Of a stretch of 64,000 nt of DNA, positions 7,786 through 16,810 are shown in pieces (positions within the stretch are counted from its first letter, which is position 1; each line of letters begins with the position of its first letter). This DNA is from Elusimicrobiota bacterium (GTDB taxonomy: Bacteria > Elusimicrobiota > Elusimicrobia > UBA1565 > UBA9628). Position numbers and translations under genes: made by a program. Where the stretch lies: the NCBI GenBank assembly GCA_026388095.1, contig JAPLKL010000044.1, positions 129,993 through 193,992 of the forward strand, in the 5' to 3' direction. The notes under the pieces are model-generated. The model was not told the origin of the DNA. It saw only the letters and a program-made list of their open reading frames with translations, and ran no database searches.

Positions 7786-8603
7786 GCCCTGAACGCGTCT
7801 GGGATTTCTTCGGAAGGACGGACGCCGGCTGCGTGCGCGCCAACAACGAGGACAGCTTGGGCATCGACGCGGATCTGGGCCTGCTGATCGTGGCCGACGG
7901 CATGGGCGGGCACAACTCGGGCGAGGTGGCCAGCGACCTGGCCGTGTCGACCATCCGGGACTACGCGCGCCGGATGCTCGGCGGGGAGAAGGTCCTCGTC
8001 CCGGAGGGCGCCGACCCCGACTCGTCGGCGCGCTGCCGGCAGTTGGAGCACTTCATCAAGACCGCCAACACCGTCATCTACGAGAAGGGCCGCGCCCTGC
8101 CCAAGGACGCGGGCATGGGCACCACCGTGGTCGCGGTCCTGGCCGACGAGAGATCCTTGAGCGTGGCGCATGTCGGCGACAGCCGCCTCTATCTGTTCCG
8201 TCGGGGCGTCCTGAGGCAGCTGACCGAGGACCATTCCCTCGTCGGCGACCAAGTGCGGCGGGGCCTCATCACCCCCGAGGCGGCGGCGCACTCCACTTTG
8301 CAGAACATCCTGACCCGCGCCGTGGGCGCCGAGCCGGAGGTCAAGGTCGACGTCGCGGAGCATCCGGTCCTGCCCGGAGACGTGCTCCTCCTGGCGACCG
8401 ACGGCCTCAATAAGATGGTCAGCGATGAGGGGCTCGCTCAGGTGCTGGCCCGGGAGCCGGCACCGGCTCGGGTGGTGGACACCTTGGTGGACATGGCCCG
8501 CCGGGCCGGGGGATTGGACAACATCACGTTGATCTGCGGCCGCCTGGGCGCGGCCCCGGCGCTGGGATTCTGGCGCAAGGTCTCGAAGTTGTGGGAGCAT
8601 TGA
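7782..8603 (+). CDS. PP2C-family Ser/Thr protein phosphatase
   Basis: This 273-residue PPM/PP2C phosphatase would reverse phosphorylation by the upstream kinase. Metal-binding motifs are complete: RANNEDS (E23, D24), VADGMGGH (D39), GMGTTVVAVL, VAHVGDSRLYL, LLATDGLN and GGLDNIT. The start at 7782 is supported by the ATGA overlap with the kinase stop and by homology starting there; the frame is open much further upstream but only as a shadow of the kinase gene. The C-terminus (ALGFWRKVSKLWEH) is a short amphipathic tail that could touch the membrane. The bacterial kinase/PP2C pairing is well known. Confidence 0.93.
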   Translation: MSPERVWDFFGRTDAGCVRANNEDSLGIDADLGLLIVADGMGGHNSGEVASDLAVSTIRDYARRMLGGEKVLVPEGADPDSSARCRQLEHFIKTANTVIYEKGRALPKDAGMGTTVVAVLADERSLSVAHVGDSRLYLFRRGVLRQLTEDHSLVGDQVRRGLITPEAAAHSTLQNILTRAVGAEPEVKVDVAEHPVLPGDVLLLATDGLNKMVSDEGLAQVLAREPAPARVVDTLVDMARRAGGLDNITLICGRLGAAPALGFWRKVSKLWEH

Positions 8604-8712
8604 CGCCGAAGCCGCTGCTGAAGCTCGACGCCGCCGGTTCCTGAGCCGGCGCCGTTCGGGCGGTCCGGCCTACCCTCCGCCGTCATTGATTCCGGGCCGT
8701 ATAATCGGTATA

Positions 8713-8741
8713 TTGTTTTTACCGGGAACACCTTGTATAAG
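8713..8741 (+). promoter_or_regulatory. Candidate promoter of the kor-suc operon
   Basis: TTGTTT at 8713-8718 and TATAAG at 8736-8741 are separated by 17 bases. The first ATG (8750) is only 8 bases after the -10, so the transcript may be leaderless, or translation may begin at the second ATG (8762), which has GGAG before it. Confidence 0.5.
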
Positions 8742-8749
8742 AATCCCTA

Positions 8750-10630
8750 ATGGAGCGCACGATGAACAAGACCAAGACGGCCAAACCCAGGCAGCAGCCC
8801 GCCGAGGAGCTGGAGTCGGTCACCATCCGCTTCGCCGGAGACTCCGGCGACGGCATCCAGCTGACCGGCGCGCAGTTCTCCACCGCCACGGCGCTGGCGG
8901 GCAACGACCTGAGCACCTTCCCCGACTATCCCGCCGACATCCGCGCCCCCCTGGGCAGTCTCTTCGGAGTCAGCGGCTACCAGATCCATTTCAGCTCGAG
9001 CCGCGCCTTCACCCCGGGCGACAGCCCGGACGTCCTGGTGGCCATGAACCCCGCCGCCCTCAAGGTCAACATGAAGGACCTGCGCAAGGGCGGGCTGCTC
9101 ATCGCCAACTCCGACGCTTTCACGCAGCAGAATCTGGGCAAGGCCGGCTACACCGTCAACCCTCTGGAGGACGGCTCGCTCTCGGATTTCCGGCTCATCA
9201 CGGTGGAGCTCTCCCGGCGCACCGGCGAGGCCCTGGCGGGCATGCCTCTGACCAAGCCCCAGGTCGAGCGCTGCAAGAACTTCTACGCCCTGGGCATGAT
9301 GTACTGGCTCTACGACCGGCCCATGGAAGGGACCCTCAAATGGATCGAGGGCAAGTTTAAGAAGACCCCCGCGATGGTGGAGGCCAACAAGAAGGCCCTC
9401 CTGGCGGGCAACGCCTTCGCCGAGACCACCGAGCTCTTCGGCCAGTCCTTCCGGGTCAAGAAGTCTCCGGTCGAGCCCGGGGTCTACCGCAACGTCACGG
9501 GCAACGAGGCCATGGCCTTGGGTCTGCTGACCGGCGCGCACCTCTCCGGGCTGCAGCTCTGGTACGGCTCCTACCCCATCACCCCCGCCTCGGAGATCCT
9601 CCACGAGCTCTCCAAGTACAAGAACCTCGGGGTCAAGACCTTCCAGGCCGAGGATGAGATCGCGGCCATCTGCTCCTCCATCGGCGCCTCTTTCGCCGGC
9701 TCCCTGGGGATGACAGGCACCAGCGGCCCCGGCGTATCGCTCAAGTCCGAGGCCTTGGGCCTGGCCGCCATCGTGGAGCTGCCCCTGGTCATCGTCAACG
9801 TCCAGCGCGGCGGGCCGTCCACCGGCCTGCCCACCAAGACCGAGCAGTCCGACCTGTTCCAGGCCCTCTACGGCCGCCATGGGGAGTGCCCCATGCCGGT
9901 GCTCGCCGCGTCCACCCCCGCGGACTGCTTCCAGGTCGCTATCGAGGCCTGCCGGATCGCCATCAAGTACATGACCCCCGTGCTGGTGCTCTCCGACGGA
10001 TTCCTCGGCTTCGGCTCCGAGCCGTGGCGGGTGCCGGATGTGTCCAAACTCCCGAAATTCCCGCCTGCCAAGCTGCCGGCGCCGGACATGTTCAAGCCCT
10101 ACCTGCGCGACCCGCAGACCTTGGCGCGGCCCTGGGCCCTGCCCGGTATGTCGGGCTACGAGCACCGGGTCGGCGGGCTGGAGAAGGCCGACGTGACGGG
10201 CACGGTCAGCTACGACCCGGAGAACCACGAGCGCATGTGCCGGCTGCGCCAGGCCAAGATCGACAAGGTGGCCTGCGAGATCCCTCCCATCGAGGTGCTG
10301 GGCCCCAAGCGCGGCAAGGTCCTGGTCGTGGGCTGGGGCGGCACCTACGGCGCCATCACCGCCGCGGTCAGCCGCATGCAGGCCAAGGGCGAGTCCGTGG
10401 CCTGCGCGCACCTGCGCTACCTCAACCCCCTGCCGGCCGACCTGGGCCAGGTCCTGTCCCGCTACGAGCACGTGCTCGTCCCGGAGCTCAACTTGGGCCA
10501 GCTGGTGCACATGCTGCGCGACCGATATCTGGTGGACGCCCAAGGCCTGCATAAGGTGAAGGGCATGTCCTTCAAGGTCGCGGAGATCGAGAGCGCCGTC
10601 ACGGCCCTGCTCACGGGTAAAAGGAGCTGA
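8750..10630 (+). CDS. korA: 2-oxoglutarate:ferredoxin oxidoreductase, fused gamma-alpha subunit
   Basis: This enzyme converts 2-oxoglutarate and CoA to succinyl-CoA and CO2 while reducing ferredoxin. The 626-residue protein fuses the gamma domain (about residues 20-200, beginning VTIRFAGDSGDGIQLTG) to the alpha pyrimidine-binding domain (about 215-600, with YGSYPITPASEILHEL and ELPLVIVNVQRGGPSTGLPTK split across it). This fusion is standard for KorA-type enzymes. Translation may start at 8750 or at 8762; the latter has GGAG in front. korB begins 1 base after the stop. Adjacent succinyl-CoA ligase genes support 2-oxoglutarate rather than pyruvate as substrate. Confidence 0.92.
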   Translation: MERTMNKTKTAKPRQQPAEELESVTIRFAGDSGDGIQLTGAQFSTATALAGNDLSTFPDYPADIRAPLGSLFGVSGYQIHFSSSRAFTPGDSPDVLVAMNPAALKVNMKDLRKGGLLIANSDAFTQQNLGKAGYTVNPLEDGSLSDFRLITVELSRRTGEALAGMPLTKPQVERCKNFYALGMMYWLYDRPMEGTLKWIEGKFKKTPAMVEANKKALLAGNAFAETTELFGQSFRVKKSPVEPGVYRNVTGNEAMALGLLTGAHLSGLQLWYGSYPITPASEILHELSKYKNLGVKTFQAEDEIAAICSSIGASFAGSLGMTGTSGPGVSLKSEALGLAAIVELPLVIVNVQRGGPSTGLPTKTEQSDLFQALYGRHGECPMPVLAASTPADCFQVAIEACRIAIKYMTPVLVLSDGFLGFGSEPWRVPDVSKLPKFPPAKLPAPDMFKPYLRDPQTLARPWALPGMSGYEHRVGGLEKADVTGTVSYDPENHERMCRLRQAKIDKVACEIPPIEVLGPKRGKVLVVGWGGTYGAITAAVSRMQAKGESVACAHLRYLNPLPADLGQVLSRYEHVLVPELNLGQLVHMLRDRYLVDAQGLHKVKGMSFKVAEIESAVTALLTGKRS

Positions 10631-10631
10631 T

Positions 10632-11666
10632 ATGCAAGACCATGCGACGGAAAGTCTCCCGGGCTCCGGCCCGCTGCCTGACTCACGGAAGTTCGCGTCC
10701 GACCAGCTGGTCCGCTGGTGCCCGGGCTGCGGCGATTTCGCGGTCCTCGCCGTGGTCCAGAAGGTCCTGGCGTCCATGGACATCCCGAGGAACAAGTACG
10801 CTTTCATCTCGGGCATCGGCTGCTCCTCGCGCTTCCCCTACTACATGAACACCTACGGGTTCCACGGCATCCACGGCCGCGCCCTGCCGGTGGCTACCGG
10901 GGTCAAATGCGCCAATCCCGAGCTCCAGGTGTGGGTGGCCACGGGAGACGGCGATGCCCTCTCCATCGGCGGCAACCACTTCATCCACACCCTGCGCCGC
11001 AACGTGGACCTCAAGGTGATCCTGTTCAACAACCGCATCTACGGCCTGACCAAGGGACAGCTCTCGCCCACCTCGGAGTTCGGCAAGAAGACCAAGTCGA
11101 CCCCCTGGGGCTCCATCGAGTATCCGATCAACCCCATCAACATGGCCCTGGCCTCGGAAGCGACCTTCGTGGCCCGGGGCATGGCGGCCGACGTGCCCGG
11201 CATGACCGAGATCATCTCCCGGGCGGCCAAGCACCATGGCACGGCCTTTGTGGAGGTCCTCCAGAACTGCGTGGTGTTCAACAACGGGGCCTGGAAGGAG
11301 TTGGAGGACAAGGCCACCCGGGAGGAGCGGATCGTGCGCCTGCAGCACGGCAAGCCCCTGATCTTCGGCAAGGAGCAGAACAAGGGCATCCGCCTGCGCG
11401 GCATGGACCCGGAGGTGGTGGAATTCCCGGCGGGGCAGCCCCCCAAGGACCTGATGGTGCACGACGAGAAGGCCGAGTCGCCGCACGGGGCCTACCTCCT
11501 GTCCAAGATGAACGAGACCGAATGCCCCATGCCGGTCGGGGTCTTCCGCGCGGTTCGCCAGCCGGCTTTGCACGAGCTCATGGAGGAGCAGATCATCAAG
11601 GCCAAGCAGGCGGCGCCCACGGACCTGCAGGCGGTCCTCAACGCCTCGGAAGAGGGCGGCTCATGA
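10632..11666 (+). CDS. korB: 2-oxoglutarate:ferredoxin oxidoreductase, beta subunit
   Basis: This is the thiamine-diphosphate and [4Fe-4S] subunit of the Kor complex. Cysteines for the cluster are visible in WCPGCGDF (about residues 33-40) and GIGCSSR. The thiamine-diphosphate/Mg site is GDGDALSIGGNH, with the partner NNRIYGLTKGQ segment following. Length (344) is normal for KorB with a modest C-terminal extension of about 60 residues. AAGGAGC lies before the start, and the stop overlaps the sucC ATG (ATGA). No separate delta ferredoxin subunit is present, so electrons would pass to a free ferredoxin encoded elsewhere. Confidence 0.93.
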   Translation: MQDHATESLPGSGPLPDSRKFASDQLVRWCPGCGDFAVLAVVQKVLASMDIPRNKYAFISGIGCSSRFPYYMNTYGFHGIHGRALPVATGVKCANPELQVWVATGDGDALSIGGNHFIHTLRRNVDLKVILFNNRIYGLTKGQLSPTSEFGKKTKSTPWGSIEYPINPINMALASEATFVARGMAADVPGMTEIISRAAKHHGTAFVEVLQNCVVFNNGAWKELEDKATREERIVRLQHGKPLIFGKEQNKGIRLRGMDPEVVEFPAGQPPKDLMVHDEKAESPHGAYLLSKMNETECPMPVGVFRAVRQPALHELMEEQIIKAKQAAPTDLQAVLNASEEGGS

Positions 11667-12820
11667 AGCTGCTCGAATACGAGTCCAAGGAGCTGTTCCG
11701 GGCCCACGGCATCCCGGTCCCTCCCTCGGGCGGGGTGATCCGCACCCTGGCGCAGCTGCCCGCGGCCCTCAAGCGCGCGGGCAAGGGGCCTTGGGTCATC
11801 AAGGCCCAGGTCCTGGCCGGCGGGCGGGGCAAGGCCGGAGGCATCAAGCTGACCCGCACCCCGGCCGAGGCCCGCGAGGCGGCCAGGTCCATCCTGGGCA
11901 TGACCTTGACGACCCACCAGACCCAGGGCCAGGGACTCAAGGTCCGCGAGGTCCTCATCGAGGGCGGCGCGAAGATCGAGCGGGAGATCTATCTTTCCGT
12001 GGTGATGGACCGCAAGGCCTGCGGGCCCACGATCATCGCCTCCGCCGAGGGCGGCATGGAGATCGAGAAGCTCGCGGCGGAGAAGCCCGGGGCCATCCTG
12101 CGCCAGCCCGTGGATCCCAGCACGGGGCTGCCGGATTTCGCGGCGCGGAGGCTCGCCTTCCAACTGGGCCTGCCGGCCCAGCATGTGGCGGGGTTCTGCC
12201 ATCTGGCTAAGTCCCTCGTTCGGCTTTTCCTGGAGCACGACTGCAGCCTGGTCGAAGTGAACCCCCTGGTCCTCACCCCGAAGGGCCTGCTGGCTTTGGA
12301 CGGCAAGGTGGTGACCGACGACAACGCCCTGTTCCGGCATCCGGACCTGGCCAAGCGCAAGGACCCGGAGCTCTCCAGCCTGGAGCGCGAGGCCAAGAAG
12401 GCCGACCTCTCCTACATCGGCCTCGACGGCTCCATCGGCTGCATGGTCAACGGAGCGGGCTTGGCCATGGGCACCATGGACACCATCGTGCTGGCGGGCG
12501 GCCGGCCGGCCAACTTCCTAGACGTGGGCGGCGCGGCCAACGAGGAGCGGGTGACCAAGGCCTTCCAGCTCATCCTCAAGGACTCCAAGGTGAAGGCGGT
12601 CCTGGTCAATATCTTCGGCGGCATCGTCAAATGCGACATGATCGCCGCGGGCATCCTGGCCGCGCTCAAGAAGGTCAAGCTCCGCGTCCCCCTGGTCGTG
12701 CGCCTGCAAGGGACCAATGTCGACAAGGGCCGCGAGCTGCTCGCGCAGGCCAAGGTCAATATCACCCCGGCGGAGGACCTCTGGGACGCGGCTAAGAAGG
12801 CGGTGGAGGCGGCAAGATGA
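11663..12820 (+). CDS. sucC: Succinyl-CoA ligase (ADP/GDP-forming), beta subunit
   Basis: SucC forms the nucleotide-binding half of the enzyme that makes ATP or GTP from succinyl-CoA. The 385-residue sequence has an ATP-grasp N-terminus ([29 protein letters not shown]), [10 protein letters not shown] in the metal site, and the C-terminal ligase domain with [11 protein letters not shown] and [10 protein letters not shown]. The start overlaps the korB stop (ATGA) and the stop overlaps the sucD ATG, so the four genes are tightly coupled. Order kor-suc points to oxidation of 2-oxoglutarate with substrate-level phosphorylation, although the set is reversible. Confidence 0.95.
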   Translation: MKLLEYESKELFRAHGIPVPPSGGVIRTLAQLPAALKRAGKGPWVIKAQVLAGGRGKAGGIKLTRTPAEAREAARSILGMTLTTHQTQGQGLKVREVLIEGGAKIEREIYLSVVMDRKACGPTIIASAEGGMEIEKLAAEKPGAILRQPVDPSTGLPDFAARRLAFQLGLPAQHVAGFCHLAKSLVRLFLEHDCSLVEVNPLVLTPKGLLALDGKVVTDDNALFRHPDLAKRKDPELSSLEREAKKADLSYIGLDGSIGCMVNGAGLAMGTMDTIVLAGGRPANFLDVGGAANEERVTKAFQLILKDSKVKAVLVNIFGGIVKCDMIAAGILAALKKVKLRVPLVVRLQGTNVDKGRELLAQAKVNITPAEDLWDAAKKAVEAAR

Positions 12821-13698
12821 GCATCCTTCTCAACAAAGACTCGCGCGTGCTGGTGCAGGGGTTCACCGGCGGGACCGGGACCTTCCACTCCAAGCAGTGC
12901 CTGGAGTACGGCACGAACATCGTGGCCGGCGTCACGCCCGGCCGCGGCGGGACCATGCACCTCGACCGGCCGGTGTTCAACACCGTCTCCGAGGCGGTGC
13001 GCCAGACCGGAGCCGACGTCTCGCTGGTCTTCGTGCCCGCCCCGTTCGCGGCCGACGCGGTGCTCGAAGCCGCGGACGCGGGGGTGGCCGTGGTCATCTG
13101 CATCACGGAGGGCATCCCGGTCCTCGACATGGCGCGGGTCAAGCGGGCCTTGGGCGCGCGCGTGCGCATGGTCGGCCCCAACTGCCCGGGAGTCATCACT
13201 CCTGGGCAGTGCAAGGCGGGCATCATGCCCGGCTACATCCATAAGCCCGGCCGCATCGGGATCATTTCGCGCTCCGGCACGCTCACCTACGAGGCGGTCC
13301 ATCAGACCTCCCAGCAGGGGCTGGGCCAGTCGACCGTGGTCGGCATCGGCGGGGACCCCATCGCGGGCTCCAATTTCGTCGACATCCTGGAGCTTTTTGA
13401 AGCCGACCCGGCCACTGACGCGGTGGTCATGATCGGCGAGATCGGGGGCTCGGCCGAGGAAGATGCGGCGCGCTTCTATCGCGAGCGGATGAGCAAGCCG
13501 GTGTTCGGCTTCATCGCGGGGCGCAGCGCCCCTCCGGGCCGCCGCATGGGCCATGCCGGCGCCATCATCGAGGGCGGCTCCGGGACCCACGCCTCCAAGG
13601 TGAAGGCTCTGCGCGAGGCCGGCGTCACCATAGTCGAGAACCTCAGCGAGATCGGGACCACCGTCGCCAAGGCCCTTCAGCAGAAGACTTCCGTCTAA
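12817..13698 (+). CDS. sucD: Succinyl-CoA ligase, alpha subunit
   Basis: SucD carries the CoA site and the phosphohistidine. The 293-residue protein shows the CoA-binding Rossmann segment [40 protein letters not shown], and the phosphorylated His in GHAGAI (H246). It overlaps sucC by 4 bases and ends the operon; a pair of strong GC hairpins follows. Confidence 0.95.
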   Translation: MSILLNKDSRVLVQGFTGGTGTFHSKQCLEYGTNIVAGVTPGRGGTMHLDRPVFNTVSEAVRQTGADVSLVFVPAPFAADAVLEAADAGVAVVICITEGIPVLDMARVKRALGARVRMVGPNCPGVITPGQCKAGIMPGYIHKPGRIGIISRSGTLTYEAVHQTSQQGLGQSTVVGIGGDPIAGSNFVDILELFEADPATDAVVMIGEIGGSAEEDAARFYRERMSKPVFGFIAGRSAPPGRRMGHAGAIIEGGSGTHASKVKALREAGVTIVENLSEIGTTVAKALQQKTSV

Positions 13699-13702
13699 AC
13701 CA

Positions 13703-13761
13703 GCGCGTCGACGAAGTCGACGCGCAACCGGCGCCCCCCTATGAGGGGGGCGCCGGTTGCG
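13703..13761. terminator. Tandem overlapping hairpins between convergent genes
   Basis: The first perfect stem is GCGCGTCGAC-GAA-GTCGACGCGC (13703-13725). The second is a 17-bp stem, CGCAACCGGCGCCCCCC with a TATGA loop (13723-13761). They share three bases, so only one can form fully at a time. A T run is lacking, but the position between sucD (+) and the gene at 13783 (-) suits a bidirectional terminator. Confidence 0.6.
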
Positions 13762-13782
13762 TTAGGGGTGGCCTTTGACTTC

Positions 13783-14565
13783 CTACTGCGTCGGCGTCGT
13801 GGGAGCCGCGGGCGCCCCCTGCGGCGCGGCCGGCGCGCCTCCGGGGGGCATCATGCCCTGCAGCATCTTGCTCATGTCAGGCATGCCCGCCCCGCCTGCA
13901 GCTCCTGGAGCGCCTGCCCCGCCGGCTCCTCCAGGCATCATGCCCTGCAGCATCTTGCTCATGTCAGGCGCGCCCGCGCCTCCAGGCATCTGAGGCATGC
14001 CCGGAGGCATCTGTCCCTTCTGTCCCATCTGCCCCATCTTCCCCATCTGAGTCCCCTGTGCGCCGCGGCCGGTGCTGCCGAAGCTCGTGCCCTTCAGACG
14101 GGGTTGAACGAAGGGCTTGGCCCCGGCCTTGGTCTTGGCAGCGGGCTCGTTCTTGGCCACCTGCTGTACGGGAGCCGGCGGAGGGGGAGCCTCGGCCTTG
14201 ACGACCGGCGCAGTGGAGGTCGCGGTCTTCTCCGCGGGCAGGAAATCGGAGCCGCCCTTGATGAAGCCCAAAGAGTCGGATACGGATCCCGGCGCAGCGC
14301 TCTGGGCCTGAACCGGCCCCCCGGTGCCGGTCAGTGAGCTCTGGGCTTGCATCGGTGGAGCCGGGGTCTGGGCCGCCTTGATCCGGTCGGCCGCGCTCTG
14401 CCGGGGGGCGAAAGGATGAGCCGCGGCGTTGGCGGCCGATGAGCCTGCCTCAACCGACCGGAGATAGAGGAGATACAGGAGCGGGACCAGGAGGATGGCA
14501 CCGCCCGCGAGTAGAAGATAAAGGGTGGTGCGATTGCGCTTTGTGGCCTCTTCTCTGGGGTCCAT
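13783..14565 (-). CDS. Single-pass membrane protein with Met/Gly-rich repeats
   Basis: A 260-residue protein of unknown function. A short cytoplasmic start rich in charge is followed by one membrane helix (about residues 14-35, TLYLLLAGGAILLVPLLYLL). The rest is low-complexity Ala/Pro/Gln linker. The C-terminal 90 residues are rich in Met and Gly and contain the unit PDMSKMLQGMMPGGA twice, separated by a Gly/Ala spacer, plus GKMGQMGQKGQM. Such Met-rich segments resemble signal-recognition M-domain tails or chaperone tails, but no family is recognised. It faces away from the coiled-coil gene and may share its control region. Confidence 0.6.
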   Translation of the reverse strand: MDPREEATKRNRTTLYLLLAGGAILLVPLLYLLYLRSVEAGSSAANAAAHPFAPRQSAADRIKAAQTPAPPMQAQSSLTGTGGPVQAQSAAPGSVSDSLGFIKGGSDFLPAEKTATSTAPVVKAEAPPPPAPVQQVAKNEPAAKTKAGAKPFVQPRLKGTSFGSTGRGAQGTQMGKMGQMGQKGQMPPGMPQMPGGAGAPDMSKMLQGMMPGGAGGAGAPGAAGGAGMPDMSKMLQGMMPPGGAPAAPQGAPAAPTTPTQ

Positions 14566-14672
14566 GACGCTTCCGCGGGGTGAAGACGTGGGACAATAAA
14601 AGTGTAACAGTGTTGTTGTTATCTTGCAAGGCCTCGGGACTTGGCCGGCATTTCAAGAAAGCCGTATATGTA

Positions 14673-14701
14673 TTGAAAATTTAACATAAAGCCTTTACAC
14701 T
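14673..14701 (+). promoter_or_regulatory. Candidate promoter of the coiled-coil protein gene
   Basis: TTGAAA at 14673-14678 and TACACT at 14696-14701 have a 17-base spacer. A GGAG ribosome site lies shortly before the ATG at 14751. The stretch is notably AT-rich for this genome. Confidence 0.4.
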
Positions 14702-14750
14702 CATACAGCGATGCCCCTTTTGCAGTCGATGAGCCGCAGGAGAATACACC

Positions 14751-16787
14751 ATGGCTGAGGACAACCAGGATCCCATGAGACCCCCGGAGCCGCCGGCCTC
14801 TTCGGTGGCCTCGGAGCCCCCGGCGCCGGCCGCGCCGGAGCGTCCGTACGGTCCGACGAACGAACAGATCGAGTACGAGAAGAAGGTCGCGGAGCTCGAG
14901 GCGCGCCTGGCCCAAGAGCACGAGCAGCTGCTGCTGGCCAATCTCAAGAGCCAGCAGGAGGCCGCCACGTCCGCGCGCGTGGAGATCTCCATCAAGGAGC
15001 TGCAGGACAAGCTGCGCCGCGACCGCCGCGAGGCCGAGACCGAGGAGTCCCGCCGCGTCCAGCAGGTCAAGGTCCAGGAGCTCGAGGCGCGCCTGGCCCA
15101 GGAGCGCGAAACCTGGGTCACCACGCTCAAGAACCAGATGCAGACGCGCGAGACCCAGGAGAAGGAGGTCGAGAGCCACTTCTCCATGCGCCTGCAGGAG
15201 ATGGAGCGCCGCTGGCTGGAGGAGAAGGCCGGCTGGCAGAAGGCGGTCCTGGCCAAGGACGATGAGATCCGCAACTTGCGCTCGCTCGCTGAGAAGCTCA
15301 AGGGCGCCGACGCGGAGCTGGCCCAGACGGTCTCCGAGAAGAAGCAGTTGGAGGCCCGGCTGGCCGAGCTGGTCCAAGAGCGGGCCGAGGCCGTGGCCAA
15401 GGTGGCCAGCGCGACGGAGAAGGAGAAGGAATCCATCCAGATGCGCGCGGACCTGTCCATGTCCCGCCAGCAGCTCGCCATGGTGCAGGAGCGCCTGGAG
15501 CGCGATCTGGCGGCCGTGCGCTCCAGCGCCCGCGAACGGGAGGAGCGCCTGCTGGCGGACCATGAGCGCCTGCAGCGCGACCTGTCCACGCTGGCGGAGC
15601 GCCTGCGCGTGGAGCACGAGGCGGACCTGCGCCGCGTCAAGATGGATGTGGAGTCCGATTCCGCGAAGTATAAGGAGGCCGCCGAGCGTTCGGGCGCCGA
15701 GCTGGCCCGGCTGCGCGCGGTCTGCGGCGCCCTGGAGCGGCAGATGGCCGCGGGCCGGGCCCAGAACGAGGAGCTCAAGCGCGCCGCCGCGGAGTGGGAC
15801 AGGACCCAGGAGCGCTTCAAGGCCGAGTTCGTGGTCCTGCAGCGCAAGTGGGTGGAACGCGAGAAGGAGATCCGCTCCGAGGTCTCGGCCCAGTCCATGC
15901 AGGTGCTGGAGTCCGAGAAAGCCCGCATCAAGCTGGCCGCCCAGGAGGAGATCGGCCAGCGCGCGGCGCGCCTTTCCGAGCAGATGGAGAAGGACTTGGA
16001 GAGCGAGGTGCGCCGGCGCGAGGCGGCTCTGCGCATCGAGATCGAGCGCGGGGCCTTGGATCGCTTCGAGAAGAGCGAGGCTGAGCGCCAGAAGGCCCGT
16101 CTGGCGCTGGAAGCCGAGGTCGAACGCATGCGCGCCGAGATGACGCGCCAGTCGACGGAGTGGGCCCAGAAGATGCTGGCCAAGGAGACCGAGTTGGTCA
16201 ACGCCCAGGGGCAGGCGGCGGACCTCTCCTCGCGCCGGGAACGCGCCGAGGAACTGCGCCGCGACGACGCCGCGCGCAACCTCGAGCTGGACAAGGCTCT
16301 GCAGGCGGCCCGGGAGGAGCTCGGGGGCCTGCGCCGGGAACTCGCCGAGGTGCGGGGGCGCCTTGAGAAGGAGGAAGTCCAGGGCCAGGCCCTGCAGACC
16401 GAGAAGGCGGAGCTCGAGCGCCTGGCCGCCGCCCAGTCCGCCCAGGTGAAGGCTGTGGAGGAGTCTCTCGATCGCCTGCGCGGGGAGGTCGCGCGGGAGG
16501 CCCACCTGGGGCGCATGTACATGGGGGAGCGGGACAAGGCGGCCGCTGTCGTGGCCGCGGCTGAGCAGGCGCGGGAGAGAGCCGAGGCGGAGGTGGCGCG
16601 GCAGGCCCAGGAAATGTCTAAATTGCTGGAGGCTTCAGGCCGGCAGGCTTCGGAGGCCGCGGTTCTGCGCCGGGATCTGGCGGCCAAGCAGGCGGCGCTG
16701 GAGCAGGCCGCGCGCCGGCAAGCCGAGCTGGAGAAGCAGTTGGAGGTCCCGAAGGCTTCCTTCCTGTCCCGGTTGTTCGGGAAATAA
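14751..16787 (+). CDS. Long coiled-coil protein of unknown function
   Basis: The 678-residue product starts with a Pro/Ala-rich head (about 45 residues) and is then an almost unbroken coiled coil of Glu, Lys, Arg, Ala and Leu from about residue 45 to 660. There is no membrane segment and no enzyme motif. It ends with SFLSRLFGK, a short hydrophobic-basic tip that could be a docking signal. GGAG precedes the ATG. A similar architecture occurs in cytoskeletal or polarity scaffolds, but sequence similarity of coiled coils is not informative. The lipoprotein gene follows 23 bases later and may be in the same transcript. Confidence 0.75.
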   Translation: MAEDNQDPMRPPEPPASSVASEPPAPAAPERPYGPTNEQIEYEKKVAELEARLAQEHEQLLLANLKSQQEAATSARVEISIKELQDKLRRDRREAETEESRRVQQVKVQELEARLAQERETWVTTLKNQMQTRETQEKEVESHFSMRLQEMERRWLEEKAGWQKAVLAKDDEIRNLRSLAEKLKGADAELAQTVSEKKQLEARLAELVQERAEAVAKVASATEKEKESIQMRADLSMSRQQLAMVQERLERDLAAVRSSAREREERLLADHERLQRDLSTLAERLRVEHEADLRRVKMDVESDSAKYKEAAERSGAELARLRAVCGALERQMAAGRAQNEELKRAAAEWDRTQERFKAEFVVLQRKWVEREKEIRSEVSAQSMQVLESEKARIKLAAQEEIGQRAARLSEQMEKDLESEVRRREAALRIEIERGALDRFEKSEAERQKARLALEAEVERMRAEMTRQSTEWAQKMLAKETELVNAQGQAADLSSRRERAEELRRDDAARNLELDKALQAAREELGGLRRELAEVRGRLEKEEVQGQALQTEKAELERLAAAQSAQVKAVEESLDRLRGEVAREAHLGRMYMGERDKAAAVVAAAEQARERAEAEVARQAQEMSKLLEASGRQASEAAVLRRDLAAKQAALEQAARRQAELEKQLEVPKASFLSRLFGK

Positions 16788-16810
16788 GAGGCCGTTGCGG
16801 AGGCAGAGGC

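Noticed and set aside
8630-8651. CGCCGG/CCGGCG hairpin after the PP2C gene as a terminator
   Set aside because: Six-pair stem with no T run; too weak to call.
8747-10816. 689-codon reverse-strand open frame opposite korA
   Set aside because: Antisense of a well-conserved enzyme; the translation is Gly/Arg/His-rich with no family pattern.
13900-14060. CRISPR-like or tandem DNA repeat
   Set aside because: The repetition is two copies of a coding unit in a Met/Gly-rich protein, not spaced repeats.
1600-14660. Shared GGGAYTTGGCCGGCATTY-like stretch near 1600 and near 14640
   Set aside because: Only 18 bases with two differences, made of words common in this genome; not enough for a repeat family.
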